DNA of 64,000 nucleotides from Hyaloperonospora brassicae (GCA_947650285.1 CANTFL010001315.1:124001-188000); one strand, 5' to 3'; positions 20,662 through 31,856 are shown, numbered from the stretch's first letter. Notes: generated from the letters alone by a model not told the origin. A program made the numbers and translations.

Positions 20662-21021
20662 TTAATGACTTTGCCGCGCGTCGCCCCGTCGTCGACGGTG
20701 TGGGGAAAGACGCGGTATCGTGTGTCGCTCTTGATCGCTGCCTCCGACTGTACTGGAGCGTGCACGAGCAAGCGCTCGCCGGTCTTCGGGGCTCAAGTTA
20801 CGGACGCGATTGAGGTCGACCTCTTTGGCATAGCTCCTCATCGCCGCTTCGTTGTCGAGGAGGCTGTCCCGCAGTGCGCGGTTGGCGGTAGTGCGCCGAG
20901 CGGATGCTGCTTGGGAGGGAGAGCCAAAGCCGCCTCGTCGACATTTGCGCAGCAGGTCGACTCGAGCCGCGACACGAACTCGGAGCAACAGCACGAATCG
21001 GGCGAGCGCGGCCGGTGCCAT
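20662..21021 (-). CDS. Small basic ORF, unrecognised
   Basis: A 119-aa ORF from a true ATG: MAPAALARFVLLLRVRVAAR. The N-terminus is hydrophobic and arginine-rich without acidic residues, as in a mitochondrial presequence or signal anchor. The centre, ALRDSLLDNEAAMRSYAKEV followed by DLNRVRNLSPEDRRALARAR, looks like genuine helical protein. The C-terminus is Arg/His-rich low complexity, so the true gene may end in another exon. No family recognised. The coding call rests on composition only. Confidence 0.35.
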   Translation of the reverse strand: MAPAALARFVLLLRVRVAARVDLLRKCRRGGFGSPSQAASARRTTANRALRDSLLDNEAAMRSYAKEVDLNRVRNLSPEDRRALARARSSTVGGSDQERHTIPRLSPHRRRRGDARQSH

Positions 21022-22565
21022 GCCGTGCGAGCGACTGAATAAAGTCTGAGCTCTTCAGTCCATGGGCTGGAAACGACGGCCTGATGGGACAATGGCTGTC
21101 CTCGCTGGCTGGCTGGATGGCTGGCTGGCTGGATGGTAAACAACCCGTGACTGACAGCAGCTTTTTCTTCTGCTGTCTCGTGAGATTGAAGGGAAGGTCG
21201 ACTACCGGTGCGTGCAAAGCGCTTCCTACGGGCGTTGGCAGCGACGGGCTCATCTTTCCACTACGACCCGGTCGAGGATTCGACTGTCGGATTCGACTGC
21301 GACTACCGCGCGGATACACGTTCGCGAGACATGACTCTTCCTGCAAGAGAGTGACCTGATGCCATCCAAGGAAACAGTAAGTTTTAGTCAATATACGACG
21401 CTTTTATCTTGCAGATTAATATTTTCAGAGCATGTGCGCTGAAATTGAAAAACAACCACGCTGGGCTTACCCTTTGTAGTACAAAGCACTCGTGAAAACT
21501 ACTTCGAGCTTCGGACCATTCCGCCGTACCCACGTCCAGCAATTGAGATGGGCGGCTGGCGGACAATCCGAGCAGAGCAAGATGTAATGGCGACACAGTG
21601 TTGCCATGACCACCTCGTACGTGCAGCACACTTGTCGGTGCAGTAAAAGTGTTACATGACAGGGATAAGGGGGGCGGGGGCGGGGAATGAAAGTTGAGCT
21701 CGCATGTGCGACAACAACAACAACGAATGCAGCAACGACATGATGCTGATGGATAAGGAGGGAAAAGTTCAGGAGCTTTATCAGCCGCCGAACAGGGAGT
21801 GTAGAACTTAATGTTCTCGTTTTTTTCTTTCGGTAGTACAATTAATAGATAGTTTGTAAATGCATGTCAACATTTTCAAAACTAATCCTTTCTGCCTGAT
21901 GCGTGATGTGACATCGTAGTTGATTTAAATGTGTACAATACAACATCAACACATCAAACACAAGAAAAAATTGCCGAGTTATGTTGGTGTCATAGGCTGT
22001 TGAGTCTGGATAAACGGTATTCCTTCGCCGGTTGCCCCTTCAAATCAATCGTAGACGACACCGCATCTCTTTGGTACTGTAAAGTTACGGCTCACGCCTG
22101 AAGTACTTGGCCCGTCCTTTTTTCACCCCTTTTCGTCTCTCTTCTTGAATCGGGCTCAATTCTTCTTTGTGATGTGGTGCCAACCATATATGCGAAGAAG
22201 GCTTACAGTTATAGTCTTTTTCACATTTTCTATATTGTTCGGTCGGTCAACTTTCGATGTCCTAGATCATCATAACGGCCTTCGCTGTACGGACGCTGTG
22301 GCAAACATACTCGGTGTTCCAGCCAATTTCACGCTGTCGTCAATCTGCATACTCAGAGTACTTTTATAGATTTGGTAGACCGCAGTTTCAGCCAATCTGG
22401 CTTGATGCTGAGGCAACTTTACACTCAAGTATCGGCTATTCGATTCCGGTAATTTTGGCCTTCTGATTATTGTAGTGTAGCTGCCGAGCCTGGATGATCT
22501 AGGAACCACGCCCCAGTTTGGCGCTGCTTCTGTTAGATCTGGTCTTCTAGTGACAATGTATGGAC
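21022..22565. other. Transition from gene block to transposon island
   Basis: Base composition shifts from GC-rich to AT-rich at about 21.4 kb. A CTGG/ATGG tetranucleotide repeat lies at about 21105-21136. No gene is supported; a 74-codon frame at 22145 starts at TTG and has no homology I know. Confidence 0.5.
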
Positions 22566-22955
22566 TGTAACGGGGCACACCCTTGCGTAACTTAACGCAA
22601 GGGATTTGGGTGCCCCGACGGACGTACACGCGGCGAGCGAGGAAGCGTAGATAGGGTAAAAGTAGAACTGTTATATTAATAAAATTAAGTCTTTAAACTA
22701 CTGTCTCTTCGTTTGACTTAATTCAATTATACTAATATAACTGCATGTATGGTGACGTCTCGTCACCACTCATTGCGCGCGTCTTGCGGCGATTGGTGGG
22801 TTGATATCATCACGATATCAACCAATGAACAGACCCTTTGGTCGACCCTTCAATATCACCACTTTGGTGATATTGTTTAAAGAATATCCATCTTATATTC
22901 TTTATTGTCACTTTCCTTAAAGTGACAATTTCATGTAACGGGCTGCCCCGTTACA
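22566..22955 (-). repeat. Element 1, 3' LTR (390 bp)
   Basis: Starts TGTAACGGGG and ends CCCCGTTACA. Nearly identical to the two element 2 LTRs. Five hairpins fill its last 160 bp. Confidence 0.95.
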
Positions 22956-22970
22956 TCACCCCCCCTTAAC
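22956..22970 (-). promoter_or_regulatory. Element 1 polypurine tract
   Basis: On the minus strand GTTAAGGGGGGGTGA abuts the 3' LTR, the expected place for plus-strand priming. The same tract flanks the element 2 LTR at 31857-31872. Confidence 0.85.
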
Positions 22971-23086
22971 TGATAGTCACCGAGTGACTATCGAAAATAT
23001 GGAGGCCACCCGTTGGCCACCTTTGGGACAGGGAGCACTTGTTTGGTCCGTTCCACTCACTTTCCGCTTGACCTCGCATAGTTAAC

Positions 23087-24694
23087 ATGTCTATGCGAGG
23101 TGACTCGAGACCCACACAGCCCGGTGCTGTGCAAGCCTCTGCGGCAGACGATTCGTCGTCTGCCGCCCCTTCTTCGCCTGCAGCAACATGTGCTGCAGGT
23201 GCACGCGGTATCACGCCGCGTGCGCACGATGACCCTGATGTAGAGGTCATCTACTCTGGCGAGTCAGACGTGTCTGACTCGGGCAATGCTCCAGAGGCGT
23301 CTCGCTCACCGGCGACGCCTCAGTATTCGTCAAGACCACTGCCGAACGAACGGACTCGTGATTTGCATCACAGTCTGTTAGGCAGTGATGATGATGATCA
23401 GGGTGGTGAGGAATTCTATTCCTCACCACCGCCGACTCATGCGTCTTCGCACGAGCGTGATGACGATGGCGCGAGCCGTCGTCAATCTGGGAGCCGTGGT
23501 ACCGACAAGGGTACCACTGTGAAGCGTGATGAGTTGAAGCCGTGGCGTTTGCCCGAACAGCTCATCAATAGCCTGTCTCACGAGACAGGCCAACACCATC
23601 GAATACCCTTATTCGATGCAACCGAGCTTCACGGCTTGAGTTCCAGCGCGAAGAACTTTCGCGCTGAAGAAGATTTTTATCTCGATGTCTTTCTTAGACA
23701 TCGATGGTACAACAGCAACCAAAAGCGTGACAAAACATCGCTTTTGGCTGCGTGGAACGCGTTCGTCCAAAACGTAAAGAATTTTGGACGAGAAGGGTGG
23801 CTAAAGAAACTTGAGGCGACACGCCTCAGGTTCGAACGGCGAACGCCAACCGGTGCTAGGTACCTGTTGCATTGTTTATCGAGTGAGGCAGGCATTCCTT
23901 GCCTCACATGGGGAGACCCTTGTGCGAGTTGTGTTGACAACTCGCAGCGTGCACATAGGGATGTGTACTCCCTAAATTCGCCCTGGAAAAGGGCACACAT
24001 CTCGGCTGAGATGCGTGACGCGATTGCAAACTTGCAATCCGTCTACAAGCGCCTAGGGCGCGTGTTTACCGATGGGCCACAGGACTCATCGGATGGGTCT
24101 CGTCATACTGGCGGACGAGACCTTCAACATCCATCAACAGCTGAGAGCGGGGCTCCCAGCTGTTCCAAGAGGGTGGATGCCCCCGCCACTGGACGAGGTA
24201 GCTCGTCCTTGATCCTGAATCGTTACGGTGATTCAAGATACGCTCCACTAGAAAGCGTTGATCACCGTGAGCATCCACCAAAGGATGTGGTGGAGGAGGA
24301 AAGACCTCCTCCAGATGATTCGGTTCACCATCTCGACCCTTACGAGATGGATCGCGCAATCGATGAATTGCGCGATGACTTGAAGCACGAGCGCGACCGG
24401 CGCTACGCTTTGACTGATACCGTGCAAAAGAACCGCAAGGGTCACGAGGCTGATCGGGCGAGGGATCGCGCCGATTATGCCACGGCGCAGCTTCAGGTCG
24501 ATCGGGATGTCCGCTCCCTATTCGGCGAGCTGGCGACAGCTCGCGGGGAGACATCTCGGTTGAATACCGAGGTATCATATCTGCGCGACCAGACGGATCG
24601 TCTGGAGCGCGAACGCAAGAACTTGATGGATGTTCTTGAACGTGGGGGCTATCTTCATCGGAAGAAGAAGGCTCGTACTGACAGTACGACATAA
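23087..24694 (+). CDS. Antisense ORF of gypsy element 1 (intact, 535 aa), unknown function
   Basis: This ORF lies opposite in strand to gag-pol, starting 131 bp inside the 3' LTR. It overlaps the pol chromodomain end antisense for 629 bp (24066-24694). The protein has an Ala/Ser/acidic N-terminus (1-150), a Trp/Cys-containing central domain (about 165-320) with [36 protein letters not shown] and [20 protein letters not shown], and a C-terminal coiled coil (about 420-525) with [19 protein letters not shown] and [20 protein letters not shown] followed by a basic tail ([10 protein letters not shown]). Element 2 has the same ORF with an in-frame 3-bp difference, upstream of the pol overlap where no pol frame would select for it. 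The start codon sits in the 11-nt loop of a perfect 10-bp hairpin (arms 23071-23080 and 23092-23101). No family recognised. Antisense ORFs are known in some plant gypsy lineages, not, to my knowledge, this protein. Confidence 0.75.
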   Translation: MSMRGDSRPTQPGAVQASAADDSSSAAPSSPAATCAAGARGITPRAHDDPDVEVIYSGESDVSDSGNAPEASRSPATPQYSSRPLPNERTRDLHHSLLGSDDDDQGGEEFYSSPPPTHASSHERDDDGASRRQSGSRGTDKGTTVKRDELKPWRLPEQLINSLSHETGQHHRIPLFDATELHGLSSSAKNFRAEEDFYLDVFLRHRWYNSNQKRDKTSLLAAWNAFVQNVKNFGREGWLKKLEATRLRFERRTPTGARYLLHCLSSEAGIPCLTWGDPCASCVDNSQRAHRDVYSLNSPWKRAHISAEMRDAIANLQSVYKRLGRVFTDGPQDSSDGSRHTGGRDLQHPSTAESGAPSCSKRVDAPATGRGSSSLILNRYGDSRYAPLESVDHREHPPKDVVEEERPPPDDSVHHLDPYEMDRAIDELRDDLKHERDRRYALTDTVQKNRKGHEADRARDRADYATAQLQVDRDVRSLFGELATARGETSRLNTEVSYLRDQTDRLERERKNLMDVLERGGYLHRKKKARTDSTT

Positions 24695-27600
24695 GCCTCC
24701 CCACGTAAAACGTAGGATGCGTGCGCATCTTACGTGGCAATTCGAGTGTGTATGCATTGCCCTTGCGATGCAACACTCGAAATGGCCCAATGTATTTCGG
24801 CAGTAGTTTACTACTGCCGACACTAGTGACTGCATGTCCAGGTAAGTTTACCGTATATAGTTTTACTAGGTCGTTGACCTTAAATGAAAGAACATTTGCT
24901 CTTCCATTATTGTCTGCGTTCCGTTTCTGACGGTCCACCGCATTTGCGATGGAGTCCTGAACGAATCGGACTACCGCTTCTCGAGTCAGCAGGAAGTTCT
25001 CTGCTGACTCTTTGTTTTGTCTGGCAGTGCGCTTCGTGCGAACTGCTAAGAGATTGCTCTCTTCTTCAGCGAGGTTGTCTTCTTCCTCGCTGACATAATC
25101 GTTGGCGATGCTGAATATACCAGCATCGCCATCATCATCCGAATCAATAATAGCGTCGTCGCTATTATTGAGATGATCTTCTTCATCGATGTCGACTTGA
25201 TCGACATCGGCATCATACGTGACGACGTTAACGTCGACACGTGATGAGCAAGAGCCAAAACGGTTTTTGCTCGAGCGAGTCCCTCCCCACCTTATCCAAG
25301 AGTCACACTCTAGAAGGGCGGGCACACGTGGATGGCGTTAACCATTCACGTAAAACGGTGTGTGCTGTGTTGAAGCATGCACCGAATTATTGATGGCGAA
25401 TTTCACCATGGGTAGGAATTCGCTCCAACTCGGAAACGAGTGGACATATCCTCGAAGGATCTCATCGAGGACACGGTTCGCACGTTCCGTCTGACCATCT
25501 GTTTCTGGATGGTCAGAAGTGGACATCTTCAATCGTGTTCCGAGAGTACGGAACACGGTTTGCCAAAATGCCGCCGTGAACCGAGGGTCACGGTCGGATA
25601 CGAGTTCACGGGGTAACCCGTGGAGTCTAAAGACCGTGTCTAGAAAGACACGAGCACAACCTTGAGCCTTGATCGACTAAGTTACAGCAGCAAGATGGAC
25701 CATCTTGCTGAATCGGTCAACAAACACAAGAATACCATTATTCTTGTGAGCGTCTTCGGGAAACCCGAAGACAAAGTCCATTGAAACGGACTGCCAGCAC
25801 TCTGTCGGAACAGGCAGAGGCTGAAATGGCGCACGGGATGAAGGACTAGGCTTCACCCGTTGACAAACCTCGCAAGCACGTATGTACTTGCGAACAAACT
25901 GATACTGGCGGGGCCAGTAAAAGTCACGACTGACCGTGAGGTAAGTCTTTTCCCTTCCACGATGGCCGCTTGTTGGGGCATCGTGACACTCGTACATGGT
26001 GCGCAAACGCAAATCATGAAGAGCGGGTACGACGACACGAGGCGTGCGTAATGACGCATGGTCCGTGTAGACAACAAACGGTCTATCTCCCAAGAGATAG
26101 ACGCGAAACTTAGCCAGTGCATAATTCATGGCAAGGAGTTCCTTGTCATGCACTGGGTAATTACGCTCAGCTGCTTGCAGCTGACGCGACTGATAACAGA
26201 TGACGCGCTCCGCGCCATCTGCATCGAACTGCATTAACGCACAGCCGATTGCGAAATCGCTGGCGTCACAGACCACATGAAATGGTCTGTCCTGATCTGC
26301 AATCGCCAAGATCGGCGATTGCATCAAGCTTTGCTTGATACCTTCAAAGGAACGCTGGCACTCAGCGTTCCATGACCACTTGACATTTTTCTTGAGCAAG
26401 CAAGAAAGATGAACAGTCATCTCAGCGTAGTTGCGCGAGTACTTGTGCAAGTACGCCGCTAGACCAAGGAACTTCCTTAGTCCCTTGACATCGACTGGCA
26501 CTGGCCAGTCGGGTATCGCCTTGATCTTTTCGGGATCAGGGCGTACGCCGTGTTTACCCACGATGCACCCAAGAAGTGGTATTTCTCTAGCCGCGAATAT
26601 ACACTTCTTGAGGTTGGAGTACAACTTATACTTGCGCATAAGTTGAAGAACCTGACGAACGTGAGTTCTGTGAACTTCAACGTCCGTCTTTCCGTCCATA
26701 GCCCGGCTATGGACGAACACATCGTCGAATTAACTCGGTGCGAAGTCTCGCACCGGTCTCAACAGATTTGTGACACATCTGTTAAATGTTGCAGGGGCAT
26801 TACTCAGCCCCTGTGGCATCACTAGCCACTCCCACAGCATCCCGCTGGGGGTACTCACTGCCGTGAACGGGACGTCCCGTTCACGCATCAGGATCTGATA
26901 GAATCCATCCATCAGATCCATGGACGAAAAGATGGTACTCTTTGACATACCATCTATGATTACGTCCTTCCTCGGTATCGGCGTCTGAGCCGGTACCGTT
27001 GCAGCATTCAACTTGTTGAATGCGTGCACTATCCGCCACCCTCCTGTGGCCTTTCGGACACAGAAGGTCGGAGAGCTGTGAGGAGATGTTGGTTCCTTCA
27101 CATGGCCCGCTGCTAAGCGATCGGCAAAGAACTCTTCGATCGCTATCACTTGTTCACGAGGCAGTGGCCACTGCTTCATGACACAGTATTTCGAGCCCGG
27201 TTTGAGCTCGATCTCGTGTCGAGTGCCTTTGTCCTTAGGCAACTCGCAAGGTACGGATTCAGGGAAAACATCCCTGAATTCGATCAAATCCTTATACAAA
27301 GGATTTGCCCGAAGTGACTCCCAGGATTGGGACGCGTATCGCTCAATCCGAGTCTTCTCATCGAGGACACTTTCGTCCATCTATGAGCTGCTGAGAACCC
27401 GTTCGTTCTCAGCAAATACTGTTGCCGACCGAATGTCGGTCACATACTCGTCCTCTGTGACGAGTATGCAGATCTGCTTGACTTTGCCACTACGCAGATC
27501 ACGCAAGAACCGTTTCGGTTCTAGCGTTGGCAACTGAGTTATCTCCGAAGTCAACTTCGGAGGCACAATCAGATCAAGCGTATAAGCGCCTACGCTTGAT

Positions 27601-28706
27601 CCGTCATTAACCAAGACGTTCAACGTCTCGGTTTCTTCCTGGGAACTTGCTTCCACAGGTTGCTGAGGGCCTGATCCCTCAGCAAGCAACTCTTGAGGAA
27701 CTCCTTCCTCAAGTACGTGGGGACTCATTCCCTCGACGTCTTCCCACTGTGGCTGTGCAACCACAGTCAGGAACCGATCCTCTACGGTCGACTCTCCAGT
27801 CGACCTAGGATTTTCATGTTGCCCCTTGGGGGTAACAGATTTCTTTCTTCTAAGATACTGCCCGCTAGGCATGCATCCATGTCCCGGTCCACTCGACTTA
27901 TTCGAGTGGTGGACCTTCGGCGCAGCCTGTACTTCTGTACAGCCGCCGGGAGCTTGCTCCACAGTGTAGTGATCAACTACACTGTGATCTTGTGCAGTCG
28001 TGCTAACGACCGTACCGCAAGTGAGGCCATCGCACTCACTCGCAGAACATCCACACGCTTGTGGACGCTCCAAGATGTTCATCAGATGGCCATCTGACGA
28101 ACAAGCGGCAGGCATATTCACGGGTCGATGCTGCCAGCTCACCCTTGGCTCGTACTTTCTGAGCCAAGGTAATCCCAGGATGACATCAAATTTGTCATCC
28201 AGATCTAGTACGATGAAATCATCATCGTACTGTTCGCCCTCTAACGTGTAGTGGATTCCTACTACACGTTTCTCAACGGTTATCGATGCGCCTGTTGCAA
28301 GGCGCACCGTCATCCTTGTGAGGGGAATGTCGCGCTCAACGAACTTGAGCCTACGACCCTCTAGTGACTGGCGACGAACAAAGTTGTCCGACGCCCCACA
28401 GTCTACTAGGGCACGAAGCGACAAGTCATTTGTCGCTTCCAACTTCAAGGTGATGAGCGAAACGTCATCACCAGGTGCAGAGACACACAATGATTGTGTA
28501 TCTGGAGCAACTTTCGTCAAGAGATTTGCAAATTCTCTTGAGGTTGCTGGATGGTAGGGCCCTCCGCCCCTACTGACCCCGACCATTTTTTGATGGTCCT
28601 TCTCGCTGTTGCGGCTTCGCAACAGCGCTGGACCCACGCCCATTGCCCTTTCTGGCGAATGGTCGTCCATTTCGCTCAGTACTGTTTGGTACTGGGCGCG
28701 GAGCAC
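24066..28706 (-). pseudogene. Element 1 pol, inactivated
   Basis: Domains in order on the minus strand: aspartyl protease (LRALVDCGASDNFV, ILGLPWL) near 28.4-28.1 kb; reverse transcriptase (TGGWRIVHAFNKLNAATVPA, MPQGLSNAPATFNRC) near 27.1-26.6 kb; start of RNase H (FHVVCDASDFAIGCALMQFD); integrase zinc finger (HDLRLRTMYECHDAPTSGHR, CEVCQRVK) and catalytic core (HPETDGQTERANRVL); and a C-terminal chromodomain ([28 protein letters not shown]). Breaks: stops at 27381-27383, 26730-26732 (at the tyrosine of the reverse-transcriptase YxDD box), 25677-25679 and 25338-25340; plus a 390-bp in-frame deletion at about 26043 removing the end of RNase H and the region before the integrase finger. Frame +1 relative to gag with 137 nt overlap. 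Confidence 0.93.
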
Positions 28707-29724
28707 TACACTCGTATGCGTAGTGCCCTAACTTCTGACAGCGATTGCACCTCTGCAATCGCTTGTTGATTGTAGAGCGAGGTCTCTCGCTCTCAACATA
28801 ACAGAGGTCCATTGGTTCTGGACCTCCGATCTCTTGTCGTCTCGGTGGACGGTAAGAGTTTGAGCTAGCATGAGCCTGTCTCATGCTAAAGTCTTCCTGT
28901 TCCGCGGCTGATATCGCTTCTTCAAGCGTATTCAGCTCAAGGCGGAACAGGTGGCTCCTGACGGGCCCTTCTGCGAGCCCTTGCATGAACACCGTAATCA
29001 ACGTGTGTTCACGTACTGGGTTAGCAGTTATACTACTCGCAAGGAGTCGTATATGTTGTGCGTAAGCGTGCACATCACGCTTACCCTGCTTGAGTTTCAG
29101 GAGCTCTGAACGAGCCCTGAACTCAGCACGTGGCGGCTCAAACGTTTGTCTGAGCCGGGACTTGAAGTCAGCTAGCAACCTAAACACATGTGGGTCGCTA
29201 CTCTCGAGCCCCAGGGACCAAATTTTGGCACGCCCTGCCAAGTGGGTCTGAGCAAATGTGAGTTTCATTTGCTCATCTTCGACGCGACGAGCCCTTAGGG
29301 CTCTGTCGAGTTCGACAAACCATAGTAACAGGGAGTCCTCCGGGACTCCACTGTACTTGGAGATGTCAACTTTCATGACTTCGGGACGACGCGCATGCGC
29401 CGTCCCGCCCACATCAGCATGGAATTGCGGCTGTCTCAACAGCTCCGTCTGTTGAGCACCGAGTTCTCTCAACTGCTCGGCCTGTTGAGAGCCTTGCTGG
29501 TGAAGCAAGGCTACTTTCTCCCTCTCGAGAGCAAGTTCATTGTGAATGAACTTGGCAATAGCGGCATGTTGTTGGTCTCTGTCTAGAGACTCCAACATGG
29601 CGCTAATGGCGAACTCGCCTACGGTAGAACTCATTCGTTCTACCGCACTCCATTCGATGTCACTCAAATGGGTAAACCCTTCACGCGTGGCGTGAAAGGT
29701 CTCTTCTTCATCCAACATGTTCAT
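28570..29724 (-). CDS. gag: Element 1 gag
   Basis: Intact 384-aa ORF starting MNMLDEEETFHATREGF. It has a capsid-type region (LLLWFVELDRALRARRVEDE, KSRLRQTFEPPRAEFRARSE, YAQHIRLLASS) and a C-terminal zinc knuckle RCNRCQKLGHYAYEC (CCHC), followed by a basic Gly/Arg tail. The start codon lies in a perfect 11-bp hairpin. Nearly identical to the element 2 gag. It forms the virus-like particle and packages the RNA. Confidence 0.93.
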   Translation of the reverse strand: MNMLDEEETFHATREGFTHLSDIEWSAVERMSSTVGEFAISAMLESLDRDQQHAAIAKFIHNELALEREKVALLHQQGSQQAEQLRELGAQQTELLRQPQFHADVGGTAHARRPEVMKVDISKYSGVPEDSLLLWFVELDRALRARRVEDEQMKLTFAQTHLAGRAKIWSLGLESSDPHVFRLLADFKSRLRQTFEPPRAEFRARSELLKLKQGKRDVHAYAQHIRLLASSITANPVREHTLITVFMQGLAEGPVRSHLFRLELNTLEEAISAAEQEDFSMRQAHASSNSYRPPRRQEIGGPEPMDLCYVESERPRSTINKRLQRCNRCQKLGHYAYECSAPRPVPNSTERNGRPFARKGNGRGSSAVAKPQQREGPSKNGRGQ

Positions 29725-29753
29725 GTTGGATGATGTGGTCCTTGGAAGGACTA

Positions 29754-29766
29754 CAAAGTGCTACCA
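29754..29766 (-). promoter_or_regulatory. Element 1 primer binding site
   Basis: On the minus strand, TGGTAGCACTTTG lies two bases after the 5' LTR. It is the complement of a tRNA 3' end reading AAGTGCTACCA. An A1-U72 acceptor pair would fit initiator tRNA-Met; this is inference. Elements 2 (39043-39055) and 3 (51016-51027) share the first 11 bases. Confidence 0.8.
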
Positions 29767-29768
29767 GG

Positions 29769-30156
29769 TGTAACGGGGCACACCCTTGCGTAACTTATCG
29801 CAAGGGTTTCGGTGCCCCGACAGACGTACACGAGGCAAACGAGGAAGCGTAGATATGGGAAAAGTAAAATTGTTATATTAATAAAATTAAGTCTTTTAAC
29901 CACTGTCTCTCTGTTTGACTTAATTCAATTATACTAATGTAATTATATGTATGATGACGTCTCGTCACCACTCATTGCGCGCGTCTTGCGGCGATTGGTG
30001 GGTTGATATCATCACGATATCAACCAATGAACAGACCCTTTGGTCGACCATTCAATATCACCACTTTGGTGATATTGTACAAAGAATATTCAAGTTAATA
30101 TTCTTTATTGTCAAATTGTTTAATGACAATTTCATGTAACGGGCTACCCCGTTACA
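29769..30156 (-). repeat. Element 1, 5' LTR (388 bp)
   Basis: Same family as the LTR at 22566 but with more differences (for example TTATCGCAAGGGTTTCGG near 29797), so it is the most diverged of the four. Confidence 0.95.
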
Positions 30157-31468
30157 CAATGTCGACATCGAACGAAGCCTTTTGTCACATTAGCCGAGGA
30201 GAAATGGGACCGTATCTTACGCGACGACATCGACGACGGTCGCCAACAGCAGCGGTTGACAAATGGACGACCAGCAATCACCAATCATATTTCGCTGCAT
30301 CCAGCAGACGAGTCGCCTCGCGCTAGCCAAGATTAGCAACAGCAGCTGAGCTGACTTGATAGCAGAGTCCTTTCTCTAGGCATCTTAGCTTATCTAAAGT
30401 CTACAACTCAAGATTGACAACGAGTAGAAGCCACGAAGTGCTGCTCGGCATTGCTGCGTTTAAGCTACGAGGCAATATAGCAGGTCGCTTGTCGGGCTTT
30501 GTTGTCATTCCCACCGCCTCACACCACTCGCAAAGCAAAGAGCCGTCGTCAGCATCTGCACTACTTGACTGCATTACGGACGTCATCGTCGGCGCAGGCA
30601 CTGGTATGCCTTCCTTGGCAGCTTTGTCTGTCAATAGAGCTCGCACAAAAGTGCGAACAAGCCGTTTCGCGCGATGGCATTCCGCTTGCCACAAGCATAC
30701 CTCCTCTATATACCCTTGCAGTTGTCGCAACTATAGCGAGCTGTCTCGGTCATCTTTGCCGACACCTCCTCGGCGTCTAGAGTGTTTGCGTATCAAAGTT
30801 ACGACGGAGGCAATTCTCCAGAAAGTGGAGATCTGCTGCGATCATGGGCCGCTTCCGTCGTGGCTGATCACTGCTACTGGACATTGTTATCATCTACTGA
30901 TCGCGCACCTTCGCAACGTTGAAAGCGCATAGAACACGTGGTCTTACTAACGTTCTTCGCTATGAATGAAATCAACGGACGGGTGCGCTTAGCCGTGTGA
31001 GATGAGATAAGTGCCATGTCGGATGAGGTGATGCGTTGCAGGAGTCGTAGCGATTATCGACGCGACTACAACTTTGTCGTGGTGGACAGACGTGTATGCA
31101 GGGCGCCCCACTGTGGCTGGAGGAAGCAACACTTGTACACATGCGCGAGCACGAGGTCCACGTAGAGCATTTACTGCTGTTCGGTGTTCGAAAAATGCGA
31201 CAGCCTTCAGCCGACCTATGCCAGTTCCTGTATCCATAGACGCGCGATATTGGAGAAGTAGGTTTGCCTCAGGACATTGCCGCGTTTCGGTCGACACTTA
31301 GTGCACTTTTGGCAGATAGAGCTTGAAAGGAACCAGATGCGCTGACAATCGGTCCTTGTTGCAGTGCAATCTTCGTGAAACGGTATTATAGGCGCTGACG
31401 GAGTCGGCGGGGTGTCATGGGAGATCGGCGGGGTATCGTTGGGGCTCGACGATCGGCGCAGTGGCTCA
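30157..31468. other. 1.3-kb spacer between gypsy elements 1 and 2
   Basis: Non-LTR sequence between the two insertions. Open frames exist (plus 30414-30932; minus 30401-30730 with LLCEWCEAVGMTTK) but none is recognised. The minus one has a composition compatible with old coding sequence, perhaps a transposon or gene fragment. Confidence 0.35.
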
Positions 31469-31856
31469 TGTAACGGGGCACACCCTTGCGTAACTTAACG
31501 CAAGGGATTTGGGTGCCCCGACAGACGTACACGTGGCGAGCGAGGAAGCGTAGGTAGGGTAAAAGTAGAACTGTTATATTAATAAATTAAGTCTTTAAAC
31601 TACTGTCTCTTCGTTTGACTTAATTCAATTATACTAATATAACTGCATGTATGGTGACGTCTCGTCACCACTCATTGCGCGCGTCTTGCGGCGATTGGTG
31701 GGTTGATATCATCACGATATCAACCAATGAACAGACCCTTTGGTCGACCATTCAATATCACCACTTTGGTGATATTGTTTAAAGAATATCCATCTTATAT
31801 TCTTTATTGTCACTTTCCTTAAGTGACAATTTCATGTAACGGGCTGCCCCGTTACA
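31469..31856 (-). repeat. Element 2, 3' LTR (388 bp)
   Basis: TGTAACGGGG to CCCCGTTACA. Perfect hairpins, left arm start to right arm end: 31483-31506 (9 bp), 31653-31669 (7), 31701-31725 (10), 31753-31777 (10), 31781-31805 (9), 31806-31830 (10), 31836-31855 (8). Confidence 0.96.

Larger units (their letters stand above)
22566..30156 (-). mobile_element. Gypsy element 1 (chromodomain Ty3/gypsy LTR retrotransposon), inactivated
   Basis: Order on the minus strand: 5' LTR (30156-29769), primer binding site, gag, pol (protease, reverse transcriptase, RNase H, integrase, chromodomain), polypurine tract, 3' LTR (22955-22566). It is 7.6 kb. An extra ORF runs on the plus strand next to the 3' LTR. 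Pol carries four stop codons and a 390-bp in-frame deletion relative to element 2. No target-site duplication is visible (left flank TGGAC, right flank CAATG), and the right LTR differs more from the other three LTRs of this family than they do from each other, so this copy may be a recombinant. The whole body is packed with short inverted repeats. Confidence 0.95.

Noticed and set aside
22145..22369. A 74-codon ORF with hydrophobic stretches
   Set aside because: It begins at TTG, has no ATG of similar extent, and lies in AT-rich transitional sequence.
30414..30932. A 172-codon plus-strand ORF between elements 1 and 2
   Set aside because: No recognisable domain and a competing minus-strand frame; not enough support for a gene.
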